Shown here: piece by piece, positions 25,360 through 38,230 of the stretch
Position numbering within the stretch: the stretch's first letter is position 1
How the letters are laid out: every line of letters starts with the position of its first letter
Assembly: GCF_018991925.1 (NCBI RefSeq)
Contig: NW_024738608.1
Location: forward strand, 4,658,418 to 4,722,417
DNA from: Homarus americanus
Taxonomy: Eukaryota > Arthropoda > Malacostraca > Decapoda > Nephropidae
Length of the DNA stretch: 64,000 nt
Reading direction: 5' to 3'
Notes under the pieces: model-generated
Seen by the model: only the letters and a program-made list of their open reading frames with translations
Database searches by the model: none
Told to the model about the DNA's origin: nothing
Program-made: the position numbers and the translations under genes

Positions 25360-28300
25360 CTTCACCTGTTCCTTTTACTCTATACTGTTACACCAAATCA
25401 GCTCTTCACATTCATCCTACGCTTCAGCGAATACCAAGACACCATTGGTTGATTATTATTACCTGAGGAACTCATTATTCACGAATATTAAGCACAAAAT
25501 GCAATAGAGGAGAGTAGAGGTTAACACACGAGATGCAAATATTACGCCACATAGCTGCTGAGAGAAGCTTACATGGACGTTCATTATTGGCTGGCGGATT
25601 AAAGGCTACGAACTCGCTGTCGGACTTCATACAAGTATTTGTAGCGTAACTTTTTTGCATAAATTTTTCTCAGAAATGTTTTTCTGAGCGCGCCTTGTCA
25701 CGCATAAAGAACCAACGCCCCAGTGATTCCGCGTTCTTCAAGTGAAAACATCATATGTATTTTGGAATATTAACACCAATAAAAAATGGATTCTCAAGCA
25801 TTTATTAAGAAAATAATAGGTAATGATTAAGAAATTAAAAGTAGCCGCTTTACCTGCATTGAAATTTTATTTTATGTAACTATTCTCATCACCTACTACT
25901 GATCTTGACTTGACATGGAAACTAGCGTGTCCGTCTGGTGTAAATAACACTCTTGGAAAGACAACTGGTGGGGCAACGTCAGAAAATCAGAGTTGACGCA
26001 AAAAGTGTTCATTAAAATTGTTTCTTTTATTTTCATAATAACTGATTGTATAGTTTAGAGTGGGATTGTAAGTGATCGTGCAGTGTTTTCCAAGAATGAG
26101 GAGGTGAAAAGAAAACGTGTTTGACCTCAGTTGACAAGATTTCATTAATCTTAACTGGGCAATAATGTGTACGAGTGTAGTGTTTTTTGAACTTATGTAT
26201 AGTGCTTCTGATTTAAACTTTAAATGTGAACTACTCGGTCAACCAATACATCTAGTAAGAATAAAGAAGGTTCAATCCCAACACTGCAATTAGCCAATTT
26301 CCTACAACACAAGGTAAGACGATAAGATATGGTATAACCGTATAATTTCATTCTTGTATACAATGACTGTGTAGCCTAGTTAGTTGTTTGTTAACCTTAC
26401 GCACGATACAGCACAAGTTGAAAAGTACTTGACCCAAAACTGACAGATCTTTTATAAAGCCTTTGCCACCTTGCCATATATACACTTTTAATAATTATTA
26501 GTATAAAAAGGAAGTGAATAGAGAATTTTATGTTCTTATAATGATGTACAATTTTTAAAGGCAGATGACCAGTAATAAATACCTGACCTAACCTATATTT
26601 TGGGATGGGTACTTAAGTGCAGGTATACCCTTATCATACCGTATGAATGATTAATATACCATATGCAGTGTAAAAGAATTCCTTATAATACCATTTCCTA
26701 TAACCTGGTAAAGGAGCCATGTCATTCAGGTGATGGTAATGTACATTCGGTACCCATTTTTTTCTGTGTAATCTAAATGTAAAATTTATTTCAGATGAAG
26801 GTAAGGGCCATGCAAATTTTTTTTTCAATGCAACCCATATATATTTATTTTTTCAGATGAAGTTAATGTACTGTATTTACCAGCTGGCTTGGGTCTGACA
26901 GGTTATATCTGATACTAACCTTGATGAATTAAATAAGCTTGTGGAATTCTATTTTATGGCTGAAAAGCGAATAAGGAATACATATAACTCAAATCCACCT
27001 ATTCTCCTTGATGATTCCTTCAGTGTTAGAGATTAGTGTTCATCCGTGAGACGTAAACTACTAATGGGGAAGTTCAAAGTGATGTTTTAATTTTTATTTT
27101 ATTTTTTGTCATTGGCATCGACTTTACATTACACGTTCGTTTAATTTGGGTCGGCGATAACTGTCACCATTACCTGTTGTGTTAACTTGATCTCCGCATA
27201 CGCGCCATTTAGTTGCGTGAAGGTGAATTATATAGTTAACGTTTTCGTCACTTGCGAGACAACAAAATTATACAAGTAGACGCCGTTTCTTCTTACTTTC
27301 AGAGTCGTTATCTTGTCACATTCCCTACTTCTAAATTTCCCCTATGCGTAGTTATTGGGGCAACTCTGGTTCGTTGGATATTGTTTTTACTGCAAAGATG
27401 TGTCAAATGATTATTGTGCCAAAACAACTCGTACATTTTTCTGGAAATATTTCAAGATGGGTCTTTTAAAACTCGTGAAGAATGTATACATAATGCAGAG
27501 CAAATATCAGAGGGTACGTGTTGTGGTAAGTGTTATATACAGAGAGAAAGAGATGTAATGTTAAATATTAACTAAGACCAATACATATTGTGTGTTAGAA
27601 GGGCTAAATATTGGTATGATTTACTAGGAATCTGTAGGCATAACGTGTGATGTTTCTCTTCTGTAGTTCGATTATTTCCCGCCTGCCTATGTTGATTAAC
27701 TCCGTCAGTGTTGGATTGATAAAACACTGGTATTTCTAGGATGACTGGCTGGGTGGTTGGTTGTAACTGATTGGTTTTTGAACTGCAGCTGTGATTGCCG
27801 CTGTAAATAGAAAAAAAACACGAAGTGCGTATTCATGACAAGAGAATATTAACACTAGGTCCATGAATTGTCTTAACCTTTCTCAAACTTAGCCTCATAA
27901 AATATTATAGCTAGAACAAGGTGCACATGTGAGTTTTGCAATGACAAGATAACACGAGTTGTTTGTCTTGTATAATAAATCCGGCGAGTTACATTTATAA
28001 TACTTTGGGGTTTATTATTGTTTTAAAATGGGTCACACAACCTCTGGGCACACTATATTTATTTATGTATTGTTTTTACTAGTTGATGTTGGCGATAGTG
28101 TTGTCAAAGATGGACTTTCTTTTGCATGGGAGTAGTTGTTGATGAATATGAAAGATACATTTATGAGTTAGCTGGACAAGGAGGAGTACACACACACACA
28201 CACAGGTACGGTTGTAGACTTTTTGGGTCACAGTTTAGTGTGTAATACAGGCCAGCAGCACACCAGCCGATTCAACACGGCCACCGGCCAAAGTTCTCTG

Positions 28301-28490
28301 TTGACTTGGCTGTTGCTGCATGACGGTATTACATCACTGAGCCAAGCCAAGCATCACCATGACACTGACTCATCAAGTATCCTCCGTTCTCCGTCAATAA
28401 TAAGTAAAAGAGAACAAGAGGTGGCCAGGGACTGATAGGTAAACATGGTATGGGGCCATACGGTACACATACAAGTACTGATAAGGGTAA
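25360..28490. other. No gene seen
   Basis: AT-rich DNA without long frames, a CA microsatellite at about 28,189-28,204, and no recognisable element. Confidence 0.5.
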
Positions 28491-28495
28491 CTTTT

Positions 28496-28724
28496 GGATC
28501 ATATGAAGATCCTCCCCCCCAAACCTACTTGGGGGGGAGGATTTTCATATGATCTAGCCTGGGGAGGATCTATATGATCGCCCAGTCGTACAGCTCATCT
28601 GATCCACCCCTAACCTAATTTAACCTCCCCCAAACCTACTTGGGGGGGGGGATCTTCATATGATCTAGCCTGGGGGGAGGATCTTCAGTTGGATACTTTG
28701 GGGGGGAAGATCTTCATATGATCC
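28496..28724. mobile_element. GGATC-ended foldback element, copy 2
   Basis: A 229-bp relative of the 23.7-kb element in the opposite orientation: its right half, read inverted, repeats the left half of copy 1 including AAAGTATCCAACTGAAGATC. It opens GGATCATATGAAGATCCTCC and closes CTTCATATGATCC, so it folds on itself. The flanks TAACTTTT and TAAACTTTT look like a target duplication with one added base. Confidence 0.75.
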
Positions 28725-29224
28725 TAAACTTTTGTTGTTGTTATCGCTGGCTTTATTTTATGGTGAATATCCTGATGTTTTTCTTCTGCGCAGATTAGGT
28801 TCAATTTCCTTCAGTTATTTAATGTATATTTGTTCCCCACTTGCAGTCGTGACCTGTGAAATAATAAATGAGCAATTACTATTAACATGAAATCAGTCTT
28901 ATTTTCTACATCGTGTGCGAACACGTGAGTTTCTTAACAGTCAGTTACCAGGGTCCCACCCAATGGTACTCCAGTGCATGTCTGTCATTTATTTTCTTCA
29001 CTGATCTGCCTGCTGGGAGGTAAGGTAAGTCTGTAACGTACGGTACCAAATATACACAAGAAACAAAACCTGAGCGGTGTGTGTGTTTTCGGAAGCGGGA
29101 GACTCTTGTTTGCCATCCCCCCACCTCTTAATTTTTATAGTTGTTCTACTTACATAAAACATTGTCTCTATCACATATAATTCGATTTGCTTTTAAAACA
29201 AATAGAAACTTCTTCGGATAACAA

Positions 29225-29640
29225 AAGTCATTTGTGTGAACTGCAACAAGAGTCATTTGTGTGAACTTCAACAAGAGTCATTTGTGAACTTCAACAAGAG
29301 TCATTTGTGTGAACTGCAACAAGAGTCATTTGTGTGAACTTCAACAAGAGTCATTTGTGTGAACTTCAAAATCATTTGTGTGAACTGCAACAAGAGTCAT
29401 TTGTGTGAACTTCAACAAGAGTCATTTGTGTGAACTTCAACAAGAGTCATTTGTGTGAACTTCAACAAGAGTCATTTGTGTGAACTTCAACAAGTCGTTT
29501 GTGTGAACTGCAACAAGAGTCATTTGTGTGAACTTCAACAAGTCATTTGTGTGAACTGCAACAAGAGTCATTTGTGTGAACTGCAACAAGAGTCATTTGT
29601 GTGAACTGCAACAAGAGTCATTTATGTGAACTGTAATAAG
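29225..29640. repeat. 25-bp minisatellite
   Basis: About 17 copies of AGTCATTTGTGTGAACTKCAACAAG (K=G/T; written here as a consensus), a few of them shortened. Confidence 0.95.
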
Positions 29641-29649
29641 ACGACGAAG

Positions 29650-31400
29650 AAGGTTGCAGATAAAAGTTCAGCAACTTCCAACTTTGTTCGGAGGTAAGTT
29701 ATTTTGGTCTTGTATGAAATTTAACTGGTCGGGGGTGGGTATGGGTTTATTATAGTCGAGTGGTTCTCAACGTTTATACTGTCATACAGCTCTTTATTCT
29801 TAAGTTTAAATGCTGTTAAACCTTATCGTATATATCTAACTAATGGCCACCCAACTAGAGGTGGCCATGCCGAGGGAAGGGGATCATAGGCATGTGTAGG
29901 ATCCCTTCATTGTTCTTGATAAGCCTTATCTAGGGATATTTTGAAGCCCAATGCGGTTCTCGATTCCACAGGTTGGGCTGATAGACTGAACTATAGATCT
30001 ATTGCGCTCAATATGAAGAAGTATTTTTTACAATTATTATTCGTCCTGCATGATATTTTTGTGATCTTGCAGTAATGTCACCCCATGTTGATGACTCGTG
30101 ACATCCCGAAAAAATTGCCCGGGTTCACTTTTTCCATCCCCCGTCTTGTTTCTGCCTCTCCCAAGTAACACATTTATATACTTGTCTGATACAGATAATA
30201 CGCCTTTCTTCCGCCATTTATTTTTCCCTCACATAAACTTCATACATTTTTATATTCATGTGTTAAATGGTTTAGAATTATATTGACACACTGACGTCAA
30301 GCATCACGAAGGGTCCCAGGTGTTGCGAGACTTGTTGATGGCATCCCAGTATAACTCCTTTTCTACCACTTAATTTGTTTTAACCTTTGGTATTTGTAAG
30401 AATATTCTGAACTACAGAAACTGGAAGGCATAAACTTACCATAAGGTTGTGTTAATCACCATTTTCCTCTTCTCGATATCGTCTTGCTAGATTATTGGCC
30501 AGAGTTAATCTACTTTTCACTGCAAGAGACACTGGACGTAACCAAAACAGATTGACATCCTTCTTGAGTTTAGGGAACAATTTCATGTAAAGTTGGAGGA
30601 AAACTGACGAGTTTATGAGAATTTCTCGCTTAATTCATGTCTTAGTTGAAGAGGAATTCCATCGTTTATTCTCAAGGATAAGAATGGTGTGTTGCCGACC
30701 CCCGGTGTGCTGCGAACGTCACTTAACAACAAACCTCGCGTGACACATACAGTATTGTTTGGTGCTCGTCCTCTGTCTTCACCGTATCACAGGCCACCAC
30801 ACCACCCCCAAACATGTTTCACTTGTAACAGCATATAGGTACAGGGTATTGTAATATTTGTCTTATTTTTTACCAAACAACTTCACAGATTGTATTTTTA
30901 TTCTCTTTGGTTTTCTGATTTTTGTGAGCAATTTAGTGACTGCCTGTACGATATTGTCCTGTAATGTGGTTATTTCGTGTTATATAATAGTATTATCCGA
31001 TTAATATGGCATCACTACCCCCCAACGCTATAAAGCTCTCGCCACCTGTACTAACCGATCTGACCACACTCCACAAGTGTTCCTTCATCAGCAGCTGTAA
31101 TAACAGGTGCGTTTCAGGGTCATCCTCGATGTTTTTGTGTTCGCATACCTCCCCAAAACACCTGTCGTATGGAAATTTAGAAGTGAATTGGCGTTGGTGT
31201 GTAATAACTGTTTGGAAATGTATCCCTGTCAAGAAATAGTAGTAAATTCTAAACAAAGTTACGTTAATAAATAAAGAAATATACAATATAGTTTAGCTCC
31301 TCTTCAAAGCACCCCCAAAGCCCTCCAACATATCTCCGACATTGCTTCAACACATCTCCAACATTAACCTTTTCCCTCTACTACCCTTCCCCATTGTCGA
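29650..31400. other. No gene seen
   Basis: A lone GTGGTTCTCAAC word near 29,760 echoes the hAT end at 20,876 but has no partner. Confidence 0.5.
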
Positions 31401-31417
31401 TCCCCCACTACTCCATC

Positions 31418-31810
31418 TTCCTCCTGCCCCCTGTCCCACTACTGCCCTGTCCCACTACTGCCCCCTGTCCCACTACTGCCCTCTGTCCCACTACTGCCCT
31501 CTGTCCCACCACTGCCCTCTGTCCCACTACTGCCCCCTGTCCCACTACTGCCCCCTGTCCCACTACTGCCCTCTGTCCCATTACTGCCCCCTGTCCCATT
31601 ACTGCCCCTGTCCCACTACTGCCCCCCGTCCCACTACTGCCCCCTGTCCCACTACTGCCCCTGTCCCACTACTCGCCCCTGTCCCACTACTGCCCTCTGT
31701 CCCATCACTGCCCTCTGTCCCATTACTGCCCCCTGTCCCACTACTGCCCTCTGTCCCATTACTGCCCCCTGTCCCACTACTGCCCTCTGTCCCATTACTG
31801 CCCCTTCCCC
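31418..31810. repeat. About 18-bp C-rich minisatellite
   Basis: About 22 copies of CCCACTACTGCCCCCTGT with 16- to 18-bp length variants. The 18-bp copies give six-codon periodic frames on both strands (CPTTAL-type), which are not supported as genes. Confidence 0.95.
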
Positions 31811-31953
31811 TACTATTACTCCTTTTCACACAACCCCCCAGCCGACACAGGTGCTTCCTTACCCAAATATTGTGAAATGATCAGGTAACACTTGCCAGGT
31901 GTGGCCGTGAGGTACGGAGAGGTGACCACTTGCAGATTTGTGGGTGGGACATA

Positions 31954-32142
31954 CAGGCTGTCTCAGAAAAAAATTATACAAAACGCTTTACAGATTTTCA
32001 CGGAGATCTTATGAATGCTTGTGGGAAATCTCACACATCAACAAAAGAGGGTAATGTTTTCAGTTGTAATACAAGTATTCACAAGCTCTCCACGACAATC
32101 TGTAAAATAGTGTGTGTGTGTACATTTTTCTGAGACATCCTG
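31954..32142. mobile_element. Mariner-type MITE (189 bp)
   Basis: Left end CAGGCTGTCTCAGAAAAA and right end inverted CAGGATGTCTCAGAAAAA, flanked by TA at 31,952-53 and 32,143-44. The CAGGnTGTCTCA start is typical of mariner-like ends. The interior has no transposase. Confidence 0.88.
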
Positions 32143-32144
32143 TA

Positions 32145-33380
32145 TATGGGTATTAGACTAGTCAATCTGTGGTTTGAGTTGGAACAAATTGCAACATAAA
32201 TTATTTTTGTTGTAACTTTCTTGGCACTCCTAGCTGAACAATATATACAAAGTAGAGAGAAGTAAATGTGATAGAGAGTTATCTAATTTGCATATATCAT
32301 ATAATATGCATGTAATCATATATCATAATATATAATATGCATGTAATCATATAGTATCATATAATGTGCATGTAAGTATATCTAATGTGCATATAATAAA
32401 TATATGTTTTCATTACAATTATATATTAAACAATTGAGCATTTGATGTTTAAATGCTTGAAAATCTATATTTTTATGAGAAAAAATCCAGATTTTACACA
32501 TAAATATTAATTTTTGGTCTTATTTTAATTTATCAAGCAATTTCATTGTCAAATACAAAAACTACATCATATAATCAACTTATAAAGAACAAAAATAAAT
32601 GAAAATTTAATTTCATATTTTGATGAGCCACGAATGTCGGAGGCACAACGTACACAGTGGTCCCAGGGGGTTGTTAAGTCGACACTTATTGTACCGTATG
32701 TGTGGCCCTTGGCGACCAAATGTGTCTGGTACACAGGCAAACTGAACTGTCTTAGTTTAGTTTAGATTATTTAAAGCACTTCAAATTCCATCTATATCCA
32801 CGAAATACCCTGTCCACCTTCATTGTCTATCTTGTCATATACTGTACTGGACAGTACAGACATAATTGCAGTTGGGCACCTCGAGGTTCTGTAATTATCA
32901 TTGCTGCTTTTGAGCTTTAACAACGGTTGCAGTAAACCCCATTGCAAAATTACTGTATTCGCTCCCCCTGTATTCCTGGCCTCATTTATAAAATTTGTAT
33001 TTAGAATTGCCAACTGGAAAAAGAATGACGCACTTTTTATCTAAAATGCCCTTGCATTGTGTTTTGGGTGGAAGGGAATTTTATCGCTGCAGGCGGGTAA
33101 AAATAGCATTACAGTACCTAGACCGCCAGCTTCACGGCCTACGGGGCACCCTCAGTAAAAACCGCATAATTACAATAATTACCGATGAAATAAAAATATC
33201 CGTTTTCTGTGAAAGAAATAATATAAGACCGAGAACTGTTGTGTTGTTGTGTCTCGTCATAGTTGTTACTAAGATCACAAACCTGCTGGAGGAATAAGAA
33301 ACTGCATACAGCTCAGTATATTAATAGAAAGACTTGCCGTCCTTGATTGTGTAAAGAATAAATATACAAAAACTTTATCA
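32145..33380. other. Upstream of SDHAF4; no gene seen
   Basis: Low-complexity ATAATATGCATGTAATCATA repeats at about 32,290-32,390, then unique sequence. Confidence 0.5.
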
Positions 33381-33382
33381 AA

Positions 33383-36232
33383 ATGTTGCCGAGAGCATCT
33401 GTTTTCAGGTGTATCAATGGTAAGATGATGTCTTTCATAACACTGTATTATTGTATAAGCTTTATGTTACTTACAGGTAGTCGTTGAAGAAAACCTAAGG
33501 AGGTGGACACTCCTAGTCTCAAAGTAATTTTGGTGGAATTTTTTAAGGTTCGCCGATATAATTTACAGAATACTACTAATTTATTAGGGGTGACAAGTGA
33601 AAAATAGAGTATAAATCTTAGAAAATAATGTGTAATACTCTAACGGTAGGAAACCCCAGAAACTAGCATTATTACCAAAAATTATGATTAAGAAACTTGT
33701 TTTGGTTCCCTTGTTTCTTAGCTAAAAAATATCCAAAACCAGGTGGAGGAATTCGTGTTCATAAATTTTGTTCTGGCAATTTTCCAAGTTTTGTATTGAG
33801 TTCAGTAAATGTATTCCATCACCTGACAAAACCCTCTTCCCAGCAACCAACCAAATGCTAAGTGACTGAACATTTACCAGTGACCTTTCCATACCTTACC
33901 TCGGAAATACGCTCAATTTATAGTATCACACCGGTCTTTATTTTGATATTAAAGAAGGCTTTTTCCATGTATTTTGATGAGTTTCGAACGAATTTGATAT
34001 TCATTTCCACCGGAAATAACGTTTTTGAGACCCCCCCCCCCAACCAACTAACCAACAAAACCTAACCTAACTGGGGTTGCGCCTCTTCCGTTTCTTACTG
34101 TGCGGCAGAAGAAAACTGGTGATACCATTAAATGTGGTGTTCTTCATGCAGTGTACACCGATTATTACACTTTGGACAAACACATCGTGTTTAAAAAAAA
34201 ATAAAATAAAAAATACGCTTCACTATATTTCTGATGAAACTCAGCAATTGACGCATAAAATAATCTCTATCACAATGTCGGCACATCTCTTCCACCTGTT
34301 CAGCCTTATCTAGCACCGAAAATTAAAATCTCCGTTCCTGACGCACCAACGCATTGTTCATTGGCTAAGACAAAAAGCTTTTACCCAATAATAAATCTCC
34401 TATATCTATAGTCAATGAAAACTCCTACACCACCCCCCGCACATGCGCTGTAGACGCTTAAAAAGCGAAGATGGAGGTAAGGAACACTGCGTGAGGGGGG
34501 TCAGTCCTTTTCCGCGAGATGTAATTAAATCATGGTGACACTTGTGACTGACCAAATCTAATAATATTGAAAAATTAATATCTCGGTTATCCTTAATTTC
34601 TGGTGGAAATATAATCGAAGAAAAATGTCTAAGAATTGTCAAAACACTATGAAATATATATTAATAACAGTGAAAGAAAGACCGGTGTAAAACTATAAAT
34701 TCACCATAAATACTTCTGAATGTAATACTTGACGAGAGTGGTCTGGCCTTAGCAGTAGCTTGACAAAATTTCTCTATTGAAGGTAAAAGTTTTGCTTTAT
34801 TTCACTTTATGATTTTTAATGTTTTTTCCATCAGAGGAGCAGCTGCTTCTGCCTGCTAAATTTACTTTCCCATTGCTACTGTATCTAAAAGTGTTGTTAA
34901 TAGAATGAAGAAAACTAACCTACTTACCAGATCATTTATGAAACATTCCATTTAACATAGACAGTTGAAATGCAAAGATGGCATCTTCAGGTAGCTTAGA
35001 ACGTTTTTATTTATGGGAAATTTTTTTTTTTTTTGAAAAATTTAATTCCTCAGCCTCACTTTGGTTATTTTTGAGATAAGAAGTGCAGTAAGTTGTCCTC
35101 TTTAGGAATTTTTCATTAGGTAGGTGGTTAGCCCGGTCTCCTCTCACAGAATGATACCAAATCATGTCCAATGAAAGAAAAGACCTACCGGTAACTCTCG
35201 TCTTTGAAAATTTACCTTGTGTAGTTATTTCAGATTTTTACATCTTTAGTGAAATGTACAGCAATACTTAACCATTCTTGCATATATAAACTAGCAATTA
35301 TCGAGAACTGAAAAAGTTGTTCTCTCCTTCAAGAATAACCCATATCAACCCCCATAATTTTGTTCTGTTTATAGTGTTTATACTAAATATTGCAAGGGGA
35401 AAATATTTCTCCATTGAAGTATATGAAAATAGTTTACCTTAAGATTTATACAGTATAGAGGATTCATCTTTCCATTTATTCTTAGGTGTGTTGGCTCCAG
35501 GGTCTCTTAGAATGTCCTCATCCACACCATCTAGTGGCGGTGATGCCTCAGGTGGAAATGAACCCAAGAAAGCTAAGACACCCATTGGTGAGTTTTAAAA
35601 CAGTACTGTACTGTACAATGATTTTTGGAGTTTTAATAAGTTTACCATTCACTAATTTATGTCTTGGTCAACAGTACATTCTGCAGTCTTCAAGGCAAGT
35701 GATAAAAATTAGGCAAAAAATTTGATTTGATGTTTTCTGTAAAGAAAAACATTAAATTTAATGATAACTACTGGCAGACCCCAATTTTGAAAAGGGTTCT
35801 ATTTCTGGAAAACCTTTTGTAAATAAATTTTTCATAAATTGAACATAGTAGTTAAGATTCCCTTTATAAAACCCATCAGTGTATAAATATAGGTAATAAT
35901 ACTAAATAGGAGGAGGGGGTTATGTGGTGGTTCTTTAGAGAGGACACAGACATAGCCAGTACTGTATATAGCAGAAATTGTGTATAATATAATTGTAATA
36001 AAAAAATATTATATAATGTTACCTTTATACAATTTTTTTCTTTTTCATGTACACAGGTAAACTAGACGGTCAAGAGATAGAGGAGGGACATCACCCATAC
36101 CAGGAGAAGGAGCCTCTACAACCATTTCCAGACAATGTTAACCCTGCTACTGGTGAAGTTGGGGGACCTAAAGGGCCTGAACCAACACGCTATGGAGACT
36201 GGGAGCGCAAGGGCCGCGTTTCAGACTTCTAA
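33383..36232 (+). CDS. SDHAF4: Succinate dehydrogenase assembly factor 4, 3 exons, 104 aa
   Basis: Mitochondrial matrix chaperone that binds flavinylated SDHA and promotes its assembly into complex II while limiting reactive oxygen (known for the family). Exons 33383-33419, 35486-35587 and 36057-36232 all join in phase 1 with good GT/AG signals and give 104 aa; the human protein is about the same size. The short first exon ([12 protein letters not shown]) is basic and fits a mitochondrial presequence. Exon 2 is a low-complexity Ser/Gly/Lys linker. Exon 3 holds the diagnostic C-terminal block: [20 protein letters not shown], then [15 protein letters not shown] at the very end. The start is the first ATG of the exon, in context CAAAATG. 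No homologous neighbours; a small Tigger derivative lies about 190 bp downstream. Confidence 0.96.
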
Positions 36233-36425
36233 TTTGTTTATTTTTTCTTTAATTCACAGTGATGCTGTGAGGTAAGCAACACATTTAGATATTGGGTACA
36301 GAGCAGGAGTAATTAAGGTCCAGTGAAACGAGAATTTGGATTAACGACCATAGAGTGTTAGGCGTGAAAATTTGTCTAACAAATTTCATTTAAATTTAAT
36401 ATCTTGATTGATAAACTACACACTA

Positions 36426-36954
36426 CAGTGAGTTCTGCTATAACGCGTGTTTTGATAACGCGAATTTGTTCTAACGCTATTTATGAATTAGGAACGATAT
36501 TTGTATAACGCGAACGCTTGTTTGCTATAACGCGATTTTTGCTTACTATTTCTCCAATTTTGTGGTATTAACTGTGAATATGGTAAAGAAGAATATCTCC
36601 AAGAAGCGTTCTGGTGATAGAATTCCCGGTGATGATCGTAAAAGAAAGGATATAACACTTGAAGAGAAGCTCGATGTTATCAACCTCAAATCACCCTTCT
36701 CCCCCATCAAGTTACATTCATATTTTTTCAAGGTAAAGTATTACATTTACTGTATGATTTCATTATTAGATATGAATGTAACATTTATTTAGACTGTGCT
36801 ATCCTTTGTGTTTGGCGAACTACTAAATTTTTTCGATTTCGAGTAATCTGCACCTAACCCTATTTTCTCCATAAGCCCTGTTATTTCTATTACGCGATTT
36901 TCTATAACGATATTTTACAAGAACACAATTATCGCGTTATAGCAGAACTACCTA
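36426..36954 (+). mobile_element. Short Tigger-type derivative (529 bp)
   Basis: The ends share AGTTCTGCTATAACGCG as inverted repeats, with TA on both sides (36,424-25 and 36,955-56). The motif TATAACGCG recurs several times inside the left end. An internal 61-codon frame starting at 36,580 (MVKKNISKKRS...ITLEEKLDVINL) resembles the start of a CENP-B/Tigger transposase before the frame runs out near 36,720. This is best read as an internally deleted copy of a larger autonomous element. Confidence 0.8.
36580..36792 (+). pseudogene. N-terminal remnant of a Tigger transposase
   Basis: About 48 recognisable codons (RKRKDITLEEKLDVI) match the opening helix-turn-helix of CENP-B-like transposases. 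The catalytic domain is absent because the element is internally deleted; what follows to the stop is unrelated AT-rich sequence. Confidence 0.6.
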
Positions 36955-37379
36955 TACACACTAGTTGCCAGTTATTTTTTTATTTTTTATTTACACTTGT
37001 TCCTTTTATTATTTATTAATTTAAAACAGAAAACTGAACTTTAAATTCATATTTTGAATAGGTATCCTCTCTCTATGTCTGAGAGGTGTTAATAATGACC
37101 AAGTAAGGCAGCTGAGGGCAGGGGGAATGATATATGAGCAGCTGATTGGGGAACATTTAAGTAGCAACAGAGGATTGAATGTTAGCTTGGAGGTGAAAAA
37201 GGAATTGAGAGACTGTGTAATATTTCGTTCCTGCACTAATAGCAATGGAACATGGGCTCAGAATATAGTAGATTGCTAAAAAAATTCTTGCTGCAGAGAC
37301 GAGTTACCTGAAAGTTACAACTTGAGTTAATGGAATATACATGGTAGAAATTATTGGTGTTAGGAATAGTACTGTAGGT

Positions 37380-37620
37380 CAAGAGTGTAAATTGTGGGGG
37401 ATGGAATGGATGAAGTTACTGTTGGTTAACTGAGATAGTATGAACATATGAAGAGTTTCAGAAGAGAGGGCAAAGAGGGTGTACAGAGACACTATAGCAA
37501 GTGCTTTGTGTAGAGGGAGACTAATTACATAGTGGGATGAAAGGTGGACCAATACATTAAAAGAAAAATGGGAAGAAGACTAGTGGGATAGAGAAGGCAA
37601 AGAAAATATAGTAAAATAAT
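37380..37620 (+). mobile_element. Decayed reverse-transcriptase tail (tentative)
   Basis: Broken plus-strand frame with MDEVTVG-LR-YEHMKSFRREGKEGVQR-like wording, reminiscent of the C-terminal part of LINE ORF2 proteins; several stops. Confidence 0.3.
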
Positions 37621-37827
37621 TTACCCGTAGTACTGTATATTGATTTAGTGACCTGGAGGCTCTTCTACCAGTTCGTTCTCACTCAGTTTGAGTTCTCGGT
37701 AAATATATGATCTCCACATCTTACTACAGTTGGATGTTGTTGTTTATGCTGGCAGTGATGGATACTTGAGTAAGTTGGATAGTCAAGTCACAGGCTAAAG
37801 TATACTACATTATGATATACAGTACAG

Positions 37828-38230
37828 CTCCTCCCTGACTTTTGACTACCCGCACTTACGACCTGCCTCAGTCGTACCCAAATTTTGTCAAATTATGTAT
37901 TTTTGAGTCCCAACGTCAGTACACAGACAAAATTTTTGTTTGTAATTCACTTTAAAATGGCTGTAATTTCATGGACAGAACTGTGTGCTCTGGTTTGTCA
38001 AGAAGGTCACTGTTGGAATCTTGCATAGTGTCTTCAGCTGGTATGTGGATATCTCTGATCATTTTGGTAACAAGGAGTTGCAGGTCCAGATGAATGTTTC
38101 TTATGTCCATTCAAAAGAGACCTTTATTCATCTTTATAATTTGTTGGTGCTAAGATGTCCATGTCCAATCAGTGATTATCTCATGTCGGACCTTTCTGTA
38201 CAACAAAGCAAAATAATGCAAATCTAACAT
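37828..38230. mobile_element. Diverged relative of the 1.65-kb MITE, one end only
   Basis: Begins CAGCTCCTCCCTGACTTTTG after TA and then repeats, in the opposite orientation, the interior of the 1,652-1,940 element (GAGTCCCAACGTCAGTACAC, then CAAAATTTTTGTTTGTAATT). Past that it continues into sequence absent from the short copy, including a broken frame beginning ATGGCTGTAATTTCATGGAC. It is likely the decayed 5' end of a longer parent; the right border is not seen and the end given is approximate. Confidence 0.5.

Noticed and set aside
31342..31888. 177- and 164-codon plus-strand frames of CPTTAL/CPLSHY repeats, with antisense GQGAVV frames
   Set aside because: By-products of the C-rich minisatellite; unit-length changes shift the frame and there is no non-repeat conservation.
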